A stretch of 64,000 nt of DNA from Thermohalobaculum sp039033215 (GTDB taxonomy: Bacteria > Pseudomonadota > Alphaproteobacteria > Rhodobacterales > Rhodobacteraceae), in contig JBCCDA010000013.1 in NCBI GenBank assembly GCA_039033215.1, positions 1-64,000 on the forward strand, read 5' to 3'. Position 1 is the first letter of the stretch; each line of letters opens with the position of its first letter. The translations under genes were made by a program, and so were the position numbers. The notes beneath the pieces are model-generated. The model saw nothing but the letters and a program-made list of their open reading frames with translations, was not told where the DNA came from and made no database searches. Positions 41,132-49,378 of the stretch are shown here, piece after piece.

Positions 41132-43492
41132 ATGGTTTCCGTCACCGAATCCGTGTCCGAGACGCCGGCAGCGGCCGGTCTTGGCCGCGCTGTCGACCAT
41201 GTCAGCCGCTTTGCGGGGCTGGCGGTGGCGAACCTCTACCTCGTCGCCGTGGGCTGCACGCTCTGGGAGGTCTACGCCCGCTACATGCTGGGCACGCCCA
41301 CGCAATGGGTGTTCGAGGTCGTCATGACGCTCTGCGCCACGGCCTGGATGATCTCGGCCGGGTTCGTGACGCTGCAAAAACGCCATATCGGCATCACGGT
41401 ATTCTACCTGCGCGCCTCCGAGGGCACGAAATGGTGGCTGGATCTCTTCGCCATGGTGGTGGGGGTCTTTGCCCTCTACATGCTAGCCTCCGACGTGCTG
41501 CTGCGCGCAATCGACAAGATCGACATGGTCGAGCGGTCCGGCACTGCCTGGAACTCGCCCCAGCCGACGATGCTGTTCACGATCCTGGCGATGGGCCTGT
41601 TCCTCTACATGGTGCAGCTCTTCGTGAACCTCTCGCGGCACTTCCGCGCGCGGCCCCTGCAGGTGGCGGTGCTGGCCGTGCTGATCCTGGTCGTCGGCCG
41701 GGTGCTCCTGTCGGTCTTCGCGCACTACGGCGGCTATGACAGCATGGCGATGAGCCTGCACGAGGGGATCAACGGCGCGGGCGATGCTCTGGTGGGGACG
41801 TTCAACGCCTCCGCCGACGAGATCGGCATCGGGCTGGTGAGCCTGGTGATCGTCCTGATGCTGCTGATGCTGATGATGACCGGCATGCCGCTGGGGATCG
41901 TGACGCTGATCATCTCGGTCCTCTGTGCCCTGGTCTTCTACGGCAACACCGGGATGCTGCTGGTCTCGACCAACGCGTTCGACCTGCTCGAGAAGTATCC
42001 GCTGGTGGCGGTGCCGTTCTTCGTGCTGATGGCCTCGGTGCTGGAGCGGTCGGGGATCGCGCGGGATCTCTTCGATGCGATGTCGATCTTCGCCGGCGGG
42101 TTCCGCGGCGGGGTCGCACTGCAGACCACCATCGTGGCGGTGATCCTGGCCGCGATGTCTGGCGTCATGGGCGGTGAGATCGTGATGCTGGGGCTGGTCG
42201 CCCTGCCCCAGATGCTGCGGCTCGGCTATGATCGCAAGCTGACGATCGGGTTGATCTGTGCCTCGGGCGCCCTGGCGACGCTGATCCCGCCGTCGATCGT
42301 GATGATCGTCTACGGGCTGAGCGCCAATGTCGGCATCGGGGATCTCTTCTCGGCCGGGTTCATCCCCGGGCTGATGCTGGCCACGTTCTACGTCATCTAC
42401 GTGCTGATCCGGGTGAACCTTAACAACAAGCTCGCCCCCACGGCGGCCGAGATCGCGGAGCTTACGGGCACCCATACAAAGCTCGGCATGAACCAGGTGA
42501 TCGCCGTGGCACTCTCGATCGGGCTGATCGCGATTGTCATGTCCTCGATCTACCGGGGTGTCGCCTCGGTGACCGAAGCCTCGGCGGTGGGGGCGACCGG
42601 CGCGCTGGTGATCCTGCTCGCGCGGAACTACGTGCATTGGACGATGGGGCGGATCTACGCGCTGCTGGGCCTCTGCTCGTTCTACATCGCCTGGCAGGGC
42701 GGGACCTGGGCGCTGTCGAAGTTCGGCGTCGACGCCTATGCGGCCAATGACGGGATCCGCGATCTGACGTCGTTCCTGGGGACCTGGATCGCCCTGGGCA
42801 TCCACATGCTCGACCAGTTGCCGGGCGGCATCTGGGGCGAGCTTCTGGCGGGCGGGCTGCTGTTCGCCTTCTTCTACAAGGTCAGCACCATCGCGGAGGT
42901 CCGCGATTGCCTGGCCAATACCATGACCATCGTGGGCACGATCATCTGGCTGATCCTGGGGGCCGTGGCGTTCGTCGGCCTCTACAACCTGATCGGAGGC
43001 GCCGACTTCATGCGCAGCCTGATCTCGGGGACCGGCCTCAGCGCGCTCGGCACGATCTTCCTGATGATGGCCATTCTGGTCGTGCTGGGCACGTTCATGG
43101 AGTGGATCGCGATCATCTTCATCACGGTGCCTATCTTCGCCCCCGTCGTGGTCGGCCTCACACCGGATCTCGCGGTCCAGTTCGGGCTCGCGATGTGCGA
43201 TGCCACTACCAAGACAGGCTGCCTCAGCGAGTACTGGGTGGCCGTCTGGTTCGGTGTCCTCTTCGTGATGAACATCCAGATCTACTTCCTCAGCCCGCCC
43301 TTCGGCCCGGCCTGCTTCTGGCTGAAGTCGGTGGTCCCGGCGGCCAAGGACATGCCGGACGGCAAGGAGATTACGCTGCAGGAGATCTTCCTCAGCGTGC
43401 TTCCGTTCATCGCACTTCAGATCATCGGCATGCTTCTGGTCCTGTTCTTCCCGTTCATCGCGCTCGGGATGCCGCAATGGCTGGGGTCTTGA
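41132..43492 (+). CDS. TRAP transporter fused permease (DctQM)
   Basis: 786 residues. The first roughly 210 residues are the small DctQ-type subunit (four helices, with WEVYARYMLGTPTQWVFEVV). From about 220 the large DctM-type subunit follows (MLLMLMMTGMPLGIVTLIIS, GGFRGGVALQTTIVAVILAAMSGVMGGEIVMLG, LIPPSIVMIVYG). The fusion is a known TRAP variant. An extra hydrophobic and loop region around residues 500-600 makes it longer than a simple QM fusion. Uses a Na+ gradient to import the ligand. The start ATG lies 115 bp behind the binding-protein gene after a GGGGAGAG. Confidence 0.9.
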   Translation: MVSVTESVSETPAAAGLGRAVDHVSRFAGLAVANLYLVAVGCTLWEVYARYMLGTPTQWVFEVVMTLCATAWMISAGFVTLQKRHIGITVFYLRASEGTKWWLDLFAMVVGVFALYMLASDVLLRAIDKIDMVERSGTAWNSPQPTMLFTILAMGLFLYMVQLFVNLSRHFRARPLQVAVLAVLILVVGRVLLSVFAHYGGYDSMAMSLHEGINGAGDALVGTFNASADEIGIGLVSLVIVLMLLMLMMTGMPLGIVTLIISVLCALVFYGNTGMLLVSTNAFDLLEKYPLVAVPFFVLMASVLERSGIARDLFDAMSIFAGGFRGGVALQTTIVAVILAAMSGVMGGEIVMLGLVALPQMLRLGYDRKLTIGLICASGALATLIPPSIVMIVYGLSANVGIGDLFSAGFIPGLMLATFYVIYVLIRVNLNNKLAPTAAEIAELTGTHTKLGMNQVIAVALSIGLIAIVMSSIYRGVASVTEASAVGATGALVILLARNYVHWTMGRIYALLGLCSFYIAWQGGTWALSKFGVDAYAANDGIRDLTSFLGTWIALGIHMLDQLPGGIWGELLAGGLLFAFFYKVSTIAEVRDCLANTMTIVGTIIWLILGAVAFVGLYNLIGGADFMRSLISGTGLSALGTIFLMMAILVVLGTFMEWIAIIFITVPIFAPVVVGLTPDLAVQFGLAMCDATTKTGCLSEYWVAVWFGVLFVMNIQIYFLSPPFGPACFWLKSVVPAAKDMPDGKEITLQEIFLSVLPFIALQIIGMLLVLFFPFIALGMPQWLGS

Positions 43493-43527
43493 GCCACATG
43501 ATCCGTTCTGCCGCTCAGTACCCTCGC

Positions 43528-43575
43528 CTTCATCTGGCCAAAACTACCTCGGGAGCGCGAGGGCAGCGCCCTCGC
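43528..43575 (+). repeat. CTTCATCTGGCC box with hairpin, copy 4
   Basis: Plus-strand box CTTCATCTGGCCAAAACTAC, then CTC, followed after six bases by a perfect hairpin GCGAGGGC-AGC-GCCCTCGC (43557-43575). Box order, spacing and AGC loop match copy 1, but the stem bases differ in a compensated way. It lies 47 bases before a small reading frame at 43622. Confidence 0.7.
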
Positions 43576-43621
43576 CTTGGCCCGGAACGGGCCAATCACC
43601 CCGCAACGCCGAGAGGACCCC

Positions 43622-43753
43622 ATGCACAGCGAAGATGGTGAAGAAGACCTCCGCATCAGCAACTACTACGGCAAGGCACCGTCCTTTGTCGGGCTGTTGC
43701 TCGCGGCGGCGATTGTCGTGCTGATGTTCGTGCTGGCGGACGGGTTCAGCTGA
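43622..43753 (+). CDS. Small single-span membrane protein after TRAP genes
   Basis: 43 residues: an acidic N-terminus (MHSEDGEEDLRISNYYGK) and one hydrophobic helix (FVGLLLAAAIVVLMFVLA) ending DGFS. A GAGAGGA precedes the ATG. Charge distribution, coding-like codon use and position in the TRAP operon favour a real gene, perhaps a transporter accessory peptide. I do not recognise a family. Confidence 0.55.
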   Translation: MHSEDGEEDLRISNYYGKAPSFVGLLLAAAIVVLMFVLADGFS

Positions 43754-43789
43754 TGTGTTGAGGGCGCCATAAGCCTGTCCCGGGGATTC

Positions 43790-43808
43790 GGGGCCGGCTG
43801 CTGGCCCC
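43790..43808 (+). terminator. GC hairpin after small membrane protein gene
   Basis: Stem GGGGCC / GGCCCC with a seven-base loop, 37 bases after the small gene's stop and before the TTG-started dehydratase. No T run follows, so it may be an attenuator or processing site rather than a full terminator. Confidence 0.4.
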
Positions 43809-43917
43809 CTCACAACCCGCCGCCCAACCCGCCGCCCGCATCGCAAGGATCGTTGGCGCGACGTCTACAGCCCCGCGCACAGCGCCCCAACCACACTTCT
43901 CAGCCAGGAGGCGCACG

Positions 43918-45645
43918 TTGAAAGACCCCAAGGATTTCCGCTCCGCCCGCTGGTATGCGCCGGATGACCTGCGCGCATTCGGGCACCGCTCACGCACCAT
44001 GCAGATGGGCTATGGGCCCGAGGACTGGGCGGGCAAGCCGATCATCGGCATCATCAACACCTGGTCGGACATCAACCAGTGCCATGCCCACTTCAAGCAC
44101 CGGGTCGAGGACGTCAAACGGGGTGTCCTCCAGGCAGGTGGCTTCCCGCTGGAACTGCCCGCCATATCCCTGTCCGAGCCCATCGTGAAACCCACCACGA
44201 TGCTCTATCGCAACCTCCTCGCCATCGAGACGGAGGAGCTGCTCCGCCAGCACCCCGTCGACGGTGCCGTGCTGATGGGCGGTTGCGACAAGACCACGCC
44301 GGGGCTTCTCATGGGGGCCGTCTCGATGGGGCTTCCTTGCGTGTTCCTGCCCGCGGGCCCCATGCTGCGGGGGAACTGGCGCGGCCAGACGCTGGGCTCG
44401 GGCTCGGACGTCTGGAAGTACTGGGACGAGCGGCGCGCGGGCAACATCTCGGACAAGGAATGGGTCGAGATGGAGGGCGGCATAGCGCGGTCGTTCGGGC
44501 ACTGCATGACCATGGGAACGGCATCCACCATGACCTCGATCGCCGAGGCGCTGGGGATGACGCTGCCTGGCGCCTCTGCCATCCCGGCGCCGGATGCCAG
44601 CCACATCCGCATGTCGGCGGCCTGCGGCAGGCGGGCCGTCGAGATGGTGCGCGAGGACCTGACGCCCGACAAGATCCTCACCCGTGCCGCGATTGAGAAC
44701 GCGATGGCTGTGGCCATGGCCACGGGCTGTTCCACGAACGCGATCATCCATCTCGTCGCCATGGCGCGCCGCGCAGGGGTGGACCTGACCATGGACGACC
44801 TTGACCGCGCCGGGCGCGAGGTGCCGGTGCTGGCGAACATCAAACCCTCCGGCGACAAATACCTCATGGAGGATTTCTACTACGCGGGCGGGTTGCGCGG
44901 GCTGATGAGCCGGCTGACCAGCAAGCTGAACCTGAGCGCGATGACCGTCTCTGGCGACACGCTCGGCGAGACGCTGGAGGGCGCTGCTGTCTGGAACGAC
45001 GATGTGATCCGGCCCCTGGACAATCCGATCTATCCCAACGGGGCTCTGGCGGTCCTCAAGGGCAACCTCGCCCCCGATGGCTGTGTCATCAAGCCCTGCG
45101 CCATGGAGCAACGGCTGGTGGTGCACGAAGGTCCCGCCATCGTCTTCGACAGCTACCCCGAGATGAAGAAAGCCGTCGATGACCCCGATCTGGAAATCAC
45201 CCCGGATCATGTGATGGTCTTTCGCAATGCAGGGCCGATCGGCGCGCCCGGCATGCCGGAGTGGGGAATGCTCCCGATCCCGACCAAGCTGGTGAAACAG
45301 GGCGTGCGCGACATGCTGCGGATCTCGGACGCCCGGATGTCAGGGACCTCCTACGGTGCCTGCGTCCTGCACGCAGCCCCCGAGGCCGCGATCGGCGGGC
45401 CACTGGCGCTGGTGAAGACGGGCGATATCGTCCGCGTCGACGTGCCGAACCGGACCATCGACATGCTGGTGGACGACGCCGAGATCGCCGCGCGGCGGGC
45501 GGCGTGGGTGAAGCCCGAACCGCATGCGACCCGGGGCTACACGCACATGTTCCTCCAGCACATCGAACAGGCCGACAAGGGCTGTGACTTCGACTATCTC
45601 CGCACCGACTTCGGCAACACCGCGCCGGAGCCCGACATCTTCTGA
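43918..45645 (+). CDS. IlvD/Edd family dehydratase (sugar-acid type), second of two
   Basis: 575 residues, starting at a TTG behind a perfect AGGAGG. The cluster Cys motifs are DINQCHAHF, GGCDKTTPG and GHCMTMGTASTMTS, as in L-arabinonate/D-xylonate dehydratases. The C-terminal ISDARMSGTSYGACVLHAAPE is also typical. It is a clear paralogue of the dehydratase at 38000 but not close. Two such enzymes flanking one TRAP transporter suggest two related substrates or two steps. Confidence 0.92.
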   Translation: MKDPKDFRSARWYAPDDLRAFGHRSRTMQMGYGPEDWAGKPIIGIINTWSDINQCHAHFKHRVEDVKRGVLQAGGFPLELPAISLSEPIVKPTTMLYRNLLAIETEELLRQHPVDGAVLMGGCDKTTPGLLMGAVSMGLPCVFLPAGPMLRGNWRGQTLGSGSDVWKYWDERRAGNISDKEWVEMEGGIARSFGHCMTMGTASTMTSIAEALGMTLPGASAIPAPDASHIRMSAACGRRAVEMVREDLTPDKILTRAAIENAMAVAMATGCSTNAIIHLVAMARRAGVDLTMDDLDRAGREVPVLANIKPSGDKYLMEDFYYAGGLRGLMSRLTSKLNLSAMTVSGDTLGETLEGAAVWNDDVIRPLDNPIYPNGALAVLKGNLAPDGCVIKPCAMEQRLVVHEGPAIVFDSYPEMKKAVDDPDLEITPDHVMVFRNAGPIGAPGMPEWGMLPIPTKLVKQGVRDMLRISDARMSGTSYGACVLHAAPEAAIGGPLALVKTGDIVRVDVPNRTIDMLVDDAEIAARRAAWVKPEPHATRGYTHMFLQHIEQADKGCDFDYLRTDFGNTAPEPDIF

Positions 45646-45717
45646 CGGGGCACGCCCCACGGCGGCGACGCGCTTGCCGTGCGGGCGGACTTCATGGGAG
45701 CCAATGCAGAGCTCGCG

Positions 45718-46509
45718 TCAGCCGGTCCCCTGCGTCGCCACGTGCAGATCGTTCAGCTCATGCCAGCGCGCCAGCGCGCCAGGTTCGAAGTCGGCCTGGG
45801 CCGGGCGATCCGGCGCGAAATGGCCGTAGCGGTCCTGCCCGCGCACCAGCATCGCCGTATCGTTGTCGTGCTTGGTCTGGCGCACATGCGGCGCAAGGAA
45901 CTGCGCATTCAGCCCGATCCGGCGGTCACTGCTGCGGTTGGGCATCGAGGCGTGGAGCGTCCAGCCGTGGTGGAAGGACGCCTCACCCGGGGCCAACGGG
46001 CACATCACCGCGTCGGCCTCCGCCACACCCTCCACCGTCTGGCCCTGAAGGAGCACGTTGTTCGCGTCATCCGTTGTGCGGTGATCCACGCGCCCCTGCG
46101 TGTGGCTGCCCGGGATCATGCGCATGCAGCCGCTTTGGGCGGTCGCGGGCGACAGCGCAAGCCAGAGAGAGACCTGCGCATCATCGCTGAGGCCCCAGAA
46201 CGTCAGGTCCTGGTGCCAGCTCACGTGGCTTTCGGTGTGCGGCTCTTTGATGATGTACTCGACATCGTAGAGCAGGATGTCGGGACCGATGAGCGCCTCG
46301 ACCACGTCCAGCAGCGCAGGGTGGGTCGCAAGCTGGAGCGGCGAGCGCATGACGGTGTGCATCTTGGCCTTGTAGTGAATCGGCCCCTGCGACGCTTCCG
46401 CTGCCTCAAGCGTTGCGCGGTGACGCGCGGCCTCAACCTTGCCGAGAACGGGCACACCCGAGACATAGCCGTCCCGGGCATATGCGGCTGCGAGATCGGT
46501 CGGGCTCAT
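45718..46509 (-). CDS. Phytanoyl-CoA dioxygenase (PhyH) family protein, second of three
   Basis: 263 residues. Iron motif WHQD (His99, Asp101), a distal His in FHHGWTLHASMPNRS with the 2-oxoglutarate Arg nearby. Start MSPTDLAAAY follows AGGAGG; 22 upstream codons are unlikely. Convergent with the dehydratase and divergent from the third PhyH gene, 157 bp apart. This form, ending with DRYGHFAPD, resembles members acting on small amine-type substrates only weakly; no substrate is claimed. Confidence 0.87.
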   Translation of the reverse strand: MSPTDLAAAYARDGYVSGVPVLGKVEAARHRATLEAAEASQGPIHYKAKMHTVMRSPLQLATHPALLDVVEALIGPDILLYDVEYIIKEPHTESHVSWHQDLTFWGLSDDAQVSLWLALSPATAQSGCMRMIPGSHTQGRVDHRTTDDANNVLLQGQTVEGVAEADAVMCPLAPGEASFHHGWTLHASMPNRSSDRRIGLNAQFLAPHVRQTKHDNDTAMLVRGQDRYGHFAPDRPAQADFEPGALARWHELNDLHVATQGTG

Positions 46510-46666
46510 GGCATCCTCCTGCGTTTCGAACAGGTTGGAACCTTGGGACGAGAGGGTCGCGTCTGCGTGCGACAAAACTGGTCGCGGCTAGGCAAACCTG
46601 TGTCAATCCCGTTGACGAGCACGCACCCCGGCGCCCAGGTTGCTCTGAAGACGAAAGGAGGACGCG

Positions 46667-47554
46667 ATGCCGGAGACCCTGAGTCCTGCCCAGATCGCGC
46701 AGTACGCCTGCGAAGGATACCTTGTCCTCGAGAGCCGGGTGCCGGTGGGGATCCTCGACCTGGTCCGGGCCGAGATTGATCGTTTCCAGGAACTGGCGCG
46801 CGGGATGACCGCCTCCGACGACCGGATCGACCTCGAGGACAGCCATACGCCCGATGCTCCGCGGATCCGCCGTGTCAAACGCCCGGACAGGCAATCGGAT
46901 GTCGTGCGGGATCTGCTGCACTCGGATGACATCCTCGCGCCCGTGCGCGATCTGATCGGACCGTCTGTCCGGCTGCAGACCACCAAGCTCAACATGAAAT
47001 CAGCCGGCTATGGTGCTGCGGTCGAGTGGCATCAGGACTGGGCCTTCTATCCCTACACCAACGACGACGTGCTGGCGGTGGGGCTGATGATCGACGACAT
47101 GACGCTGGAGAACGGACCGCTGATGGTCTTCCCGGGCTCGCACCGCGAAGGCGTCTGCAACCACCACCACGACGGCGTCTTCTGCGGGGCGATCGATCTG
47201 GAGGCCGAAGGGCTGGACATGGCCAATGCCGTACCCCTGGCGGGACCGGCCGGATCGATCTCGATCCACCATGCGCGGACCATCCACGGCTCGGCGCTGA
47301 ACCGCTCGGCGCGGGATCGGCGGATCATCTTCTTCGAGATGATGGCAGCGGATGCGTTCCCGGTGGTCGGCGGGCGCGGCCACTGGGAGGGTTTGGCGGA
47401 GTTCGACGCCCGGCTCTTGTGCGGGGAACCGACACTGGAACCCCGCGTCACGCCCTGTCCGATGCGCATCGCCTACCCGGATGCCCCGACACAGGGATCG
47501 ATCTATGAGGTGCAGAAGTCCATGGGCAAGCGGAGCTTCGGTGTTGTCGGTTGA
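46667..47554 (+). CDS. Phytanoyl-CoA dioxygenase (PhyH) family protein, third of three
   Basis: 295 residues with WHQDWAFYPYTNDD (His122, Asp124) and a distal His in HHARTIHGSALNRS plus Arg. The C-terminal part is longer than in the other two. GGAGG precedes the ATG. It is followed, 100 bp on, by the RraA-like gene on the same strand. The three PhyH proteins are quite different from each other, so they are not recent duplicates. Confidence 0.88.
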   Translation: MPETLSPAQIAQYACEGYLVLESRVPVGILDLVRAEIDRFQELARGMTASDDRIDLEDSHTPDAPRIRRVKRPDRQSDVVRDLLHSDDILAPVRDLIGPSVRLQTTKLNMKSAGYGAAVEWHQDWAFYPYTNDDVLAVGLMIDDMTLENGPLMVFPGSHREGVCNHHHDGVFCGAIDLEAEGLDMANAVPLAGPAGSISIHHARTIHGSALNRSARDRRIIFFEMMAADAFPVVGGRGHWEGLAEFDARLLCGEPTLEPRVTPCPMRIAYPDAPTQGSIYEVQKSMGKRSFGVVG

Positions 47555-47654
47555 GCGACGGCGCGCTCCCCTGTAACGACCCGACCGGTGACGACTTTGA
47601 CACCCACACGGCCCCGACCCAGAGACCCAGCCCAAGTGGCAAAGGAGAGCGACA

Positions 47655-48374
47655 GTGAGCCTATCCGATGAGACCCGCCAGAAACTGATGAGCGTTGCCA
47701 CGGCGACGCTGGCAACCGCCCTCTTCAAGCGGGGGTTCCGGGGCCAGATGATCCAGGGGGTCCTGCCCGTGGGTGGTGAGCAGACGGGGAACATGGTCGG
47801 TCCCGCCTATACGCTCCGCTACATCCCCGCACGCGAGGATCTGAACACCATCGATGTCTTCAAGGACCCCGAGCATCCGCAACGGAAGGGCGTCGAGGCC
47901 TGCCCCGAAGGCCACGTCATGGTGATCGATTCGCGCAAGGATCCGCGGGCGGCGTCCGCCGGGTCGATCCTGGTCACCCGCCTCATGGTCCGCGGGTGCG
48001 CCGGGATCGTGACCGACGGCGGCTTCCGCGACAGTCCGGAGATCGGCGCCATGGAGATCCCGGCCTATCATGCCCGACCCTCGGCCCCGACCAATCTGAC
48101 CTGTCACCAGGCCGTGGATCTGAACGTGCCCATCGGCTGTGGCGATGCCCCGGTTTTCCCCGGCGATATCCTGGTCGGCGATGGAGAGGGGGTCATCGTG
48201 ATCCCGGCCCATCTGGCGGACGAGATCGCGCATGAGGCGGTCGAGATGACGGCCTACGAGGACTTCGTCACCGAGCGCGTGGCGGCAGGGGCCACCATCA
48301 TCGGGCTCTACCCGGCCACCGACCCGGCAAACGTCAGCGCGTTCGAGGATTGGCGCAAAGCGAACGCCAGGTAG
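47655..48374 (+). CDS. RraA-like aldolase/decarboxylase family protein
   Basis: 239 residues starting at GTG after AAGGAGA. The RraA/HMG-aldolase fold signature is present: GCAGIVTDGGFRDSPEI with the catalytic Arg-Asp, and the PVFPGDILVGDGEGVIVIP segment. Members cleave 4-hydroxy-4-methyl-2-oxoglutarate-like 2-keto acids or decarboxylate oxaloacetate; true RraA inhibitors of RNase E are shorter. In this island an aldolase acting on a keto-deoxy acid from the dehydratases is a sensible inference. Confidence 0.87.
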   Translation: MSLSDETRQKLMSVATATLATALFKRGFRGQMIQGVLPVGGEQTGNMVGPAYTLRYIPAREDLNTIDVFKDPEHPQRKGVEACPEGHVMVIDSRKDPRAASAGSILVTRLMVRGCAGIVTDGGFRDSPEIGAMEIPAYHARPSAPTNLTCHQAVDLNVPIGCGDAPVFPGDILVGDGEGVIVIPAHLADEIAHEAVEMTAYEDFVTERVAAGATIIGLYPATDPANVSAFEDWRKANAR

Positions 48375-48376
48375 AA

Positions 48377-48401
48377 CGGGGGCAGCACAACGCCGCCCCC
48401 G
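48377..48401. terminator. Hairpin between convergent genes
   Basis: Stem CGGGGGC / GCCCCCG with an 11-base loop, in the 36-bp gap between the RraA-like gene and the convergent L,D-transpeptidase gene. Likely a shared terminator; no T run. Confidence 0.5.
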
Positions 48402-48410
48402 GCTGCATGA

Positions 48411-49169
48411 TCAGTTGGCGACCGGGATGCCCGCATAGGCGCCACGGTTGTAGATGTCAGGCCAGCTCCGCATGACGCCCTGCGCATCCGGAAACTCGGT
48501 CAGGTAGGTCATGAAGACCGGAATCCCGCCGGTTTCCATATCGAAGGTGCGTCGCCCAAAGGCGTGCCCCTGGACTTCTTCGACCGATGCCTCCAACACC
48601 CAGGCGGCGACATCTTCCCAACGCTCGACACGGACGCAGCCATAGCTGAGCGCGCGCATGTCATTGTCGTAGAGATGCGGCTTGTTGGTGCCATGCAGGT
48701 AGATCAGCATGCCCGGCTCCAGCCGGATCGCGAGGTAGCCCAGCGGGTTGCCCTTGCCCGGACGGCGTGTGCCCGGCTTGATCCCGCGTCTGATCATCGA
48801 CTTCGTGGGCGTCCAGGTCGGACGAAAGCGCACAACCGAGGTCTCGGTGACCATGACCGGCGTCGGCGTCCGGGGCTTGCCCACGACAACACGCGAGCGC
48901 AGTACCGGCACCTGATCTTCGAACGCGATCAGCTCGAAGCTCGGGATGTTGACGACGATGGCGCGGCCCTTGGCCGGAACCAGCGCCCGCAACTCGGGCG
49001 CGATCAGCTCGGGCGCCGCACGGTCGATCTGGGCCATGGCCTCATAGACGCTCGTCACCCCGTTGTCCGGTACGTCCCACACCTCTGGCGACACGTCCGC
49101 CGCTGCCGGCACTGTCAATCCGACTGCGAGGACGGCCGCAGCAAGGCCGCCCAAAATACGATTAATCAT
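48411..49169 (-). CDS. L,D-transpeptidase family protein (YkuD domain)
   Basis: 252 residues with a signal peptide (ILGGLAAAVLAVGLTVPAAA). The YkuD catalytic motif is HGTNKPHLYDN followed by ALSYGCVRVE, giving the His and Cys nucleophile. The family crosslinks peptidoglycan between meso-diaminopimelate residues or attaches proteins to it in the periplasm. The N-terminal part (SVYEAMAQIDRAAPELIAPEL) is short, without peptidoglycan-binding repeats. The 209-bp region upstream to the EF-G end shows no other gene. Confidence 0.9.
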   Translation of the reverse strand: MINRILGGLAAAVLAVGLTVPAAADVSPEVWDVPDNGVTSVYEAMAQIDRAAPELIAPELRALVPAKGRAIVVNIPSFELIAFEDQVPVLRSRVVVGKPRTPTPVMVTETSVVRFRPTWTPTKSMIRRGIKPGTRRPGKGNPLGYLAIRLEPGMLIYLHGTNKPHLYDNDMRALSYGCVRVERWEDVAAWVLEASVEEVQGHAFGRRTFDMETGGIPVFMTYLTEFPDAQGVMRSWPDIYNRGAYAGIPVAN

Positions 49170-49378
49170 TTCAATTCACCCCGGTTCTCTGGTCTCACCC
49201 AGCCGGAGTCATGACACGTAACCCCCTAAGGTCGGTCTAAAGGGTTTGGTTACGAAATACTTCCACCCCGGCTGACACCAAGGTTGCAGCGATTCGAGAT
49301 CCGCAGCTGTGACGTTTGATTCCGCGCACCAGCCCGAGGGCGGGTGCCGAACGCGCGGCTCAACGCCCCAAGCCTGGG

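Noticed and set aside
41483..43477. Minus-strand frame of more than 600 codons opposite DctQM
   Set aside because: His/Asp/Arg/Gln-rich composition typical of antisense to membrane-protein codons; no recognisable domain.
43811..43840. CCGCCCAACCCGCC short direct repeat as an element copy
   Set aside because: Only a local GC-rich duplication; no arms and no G-run core of the right spacing.
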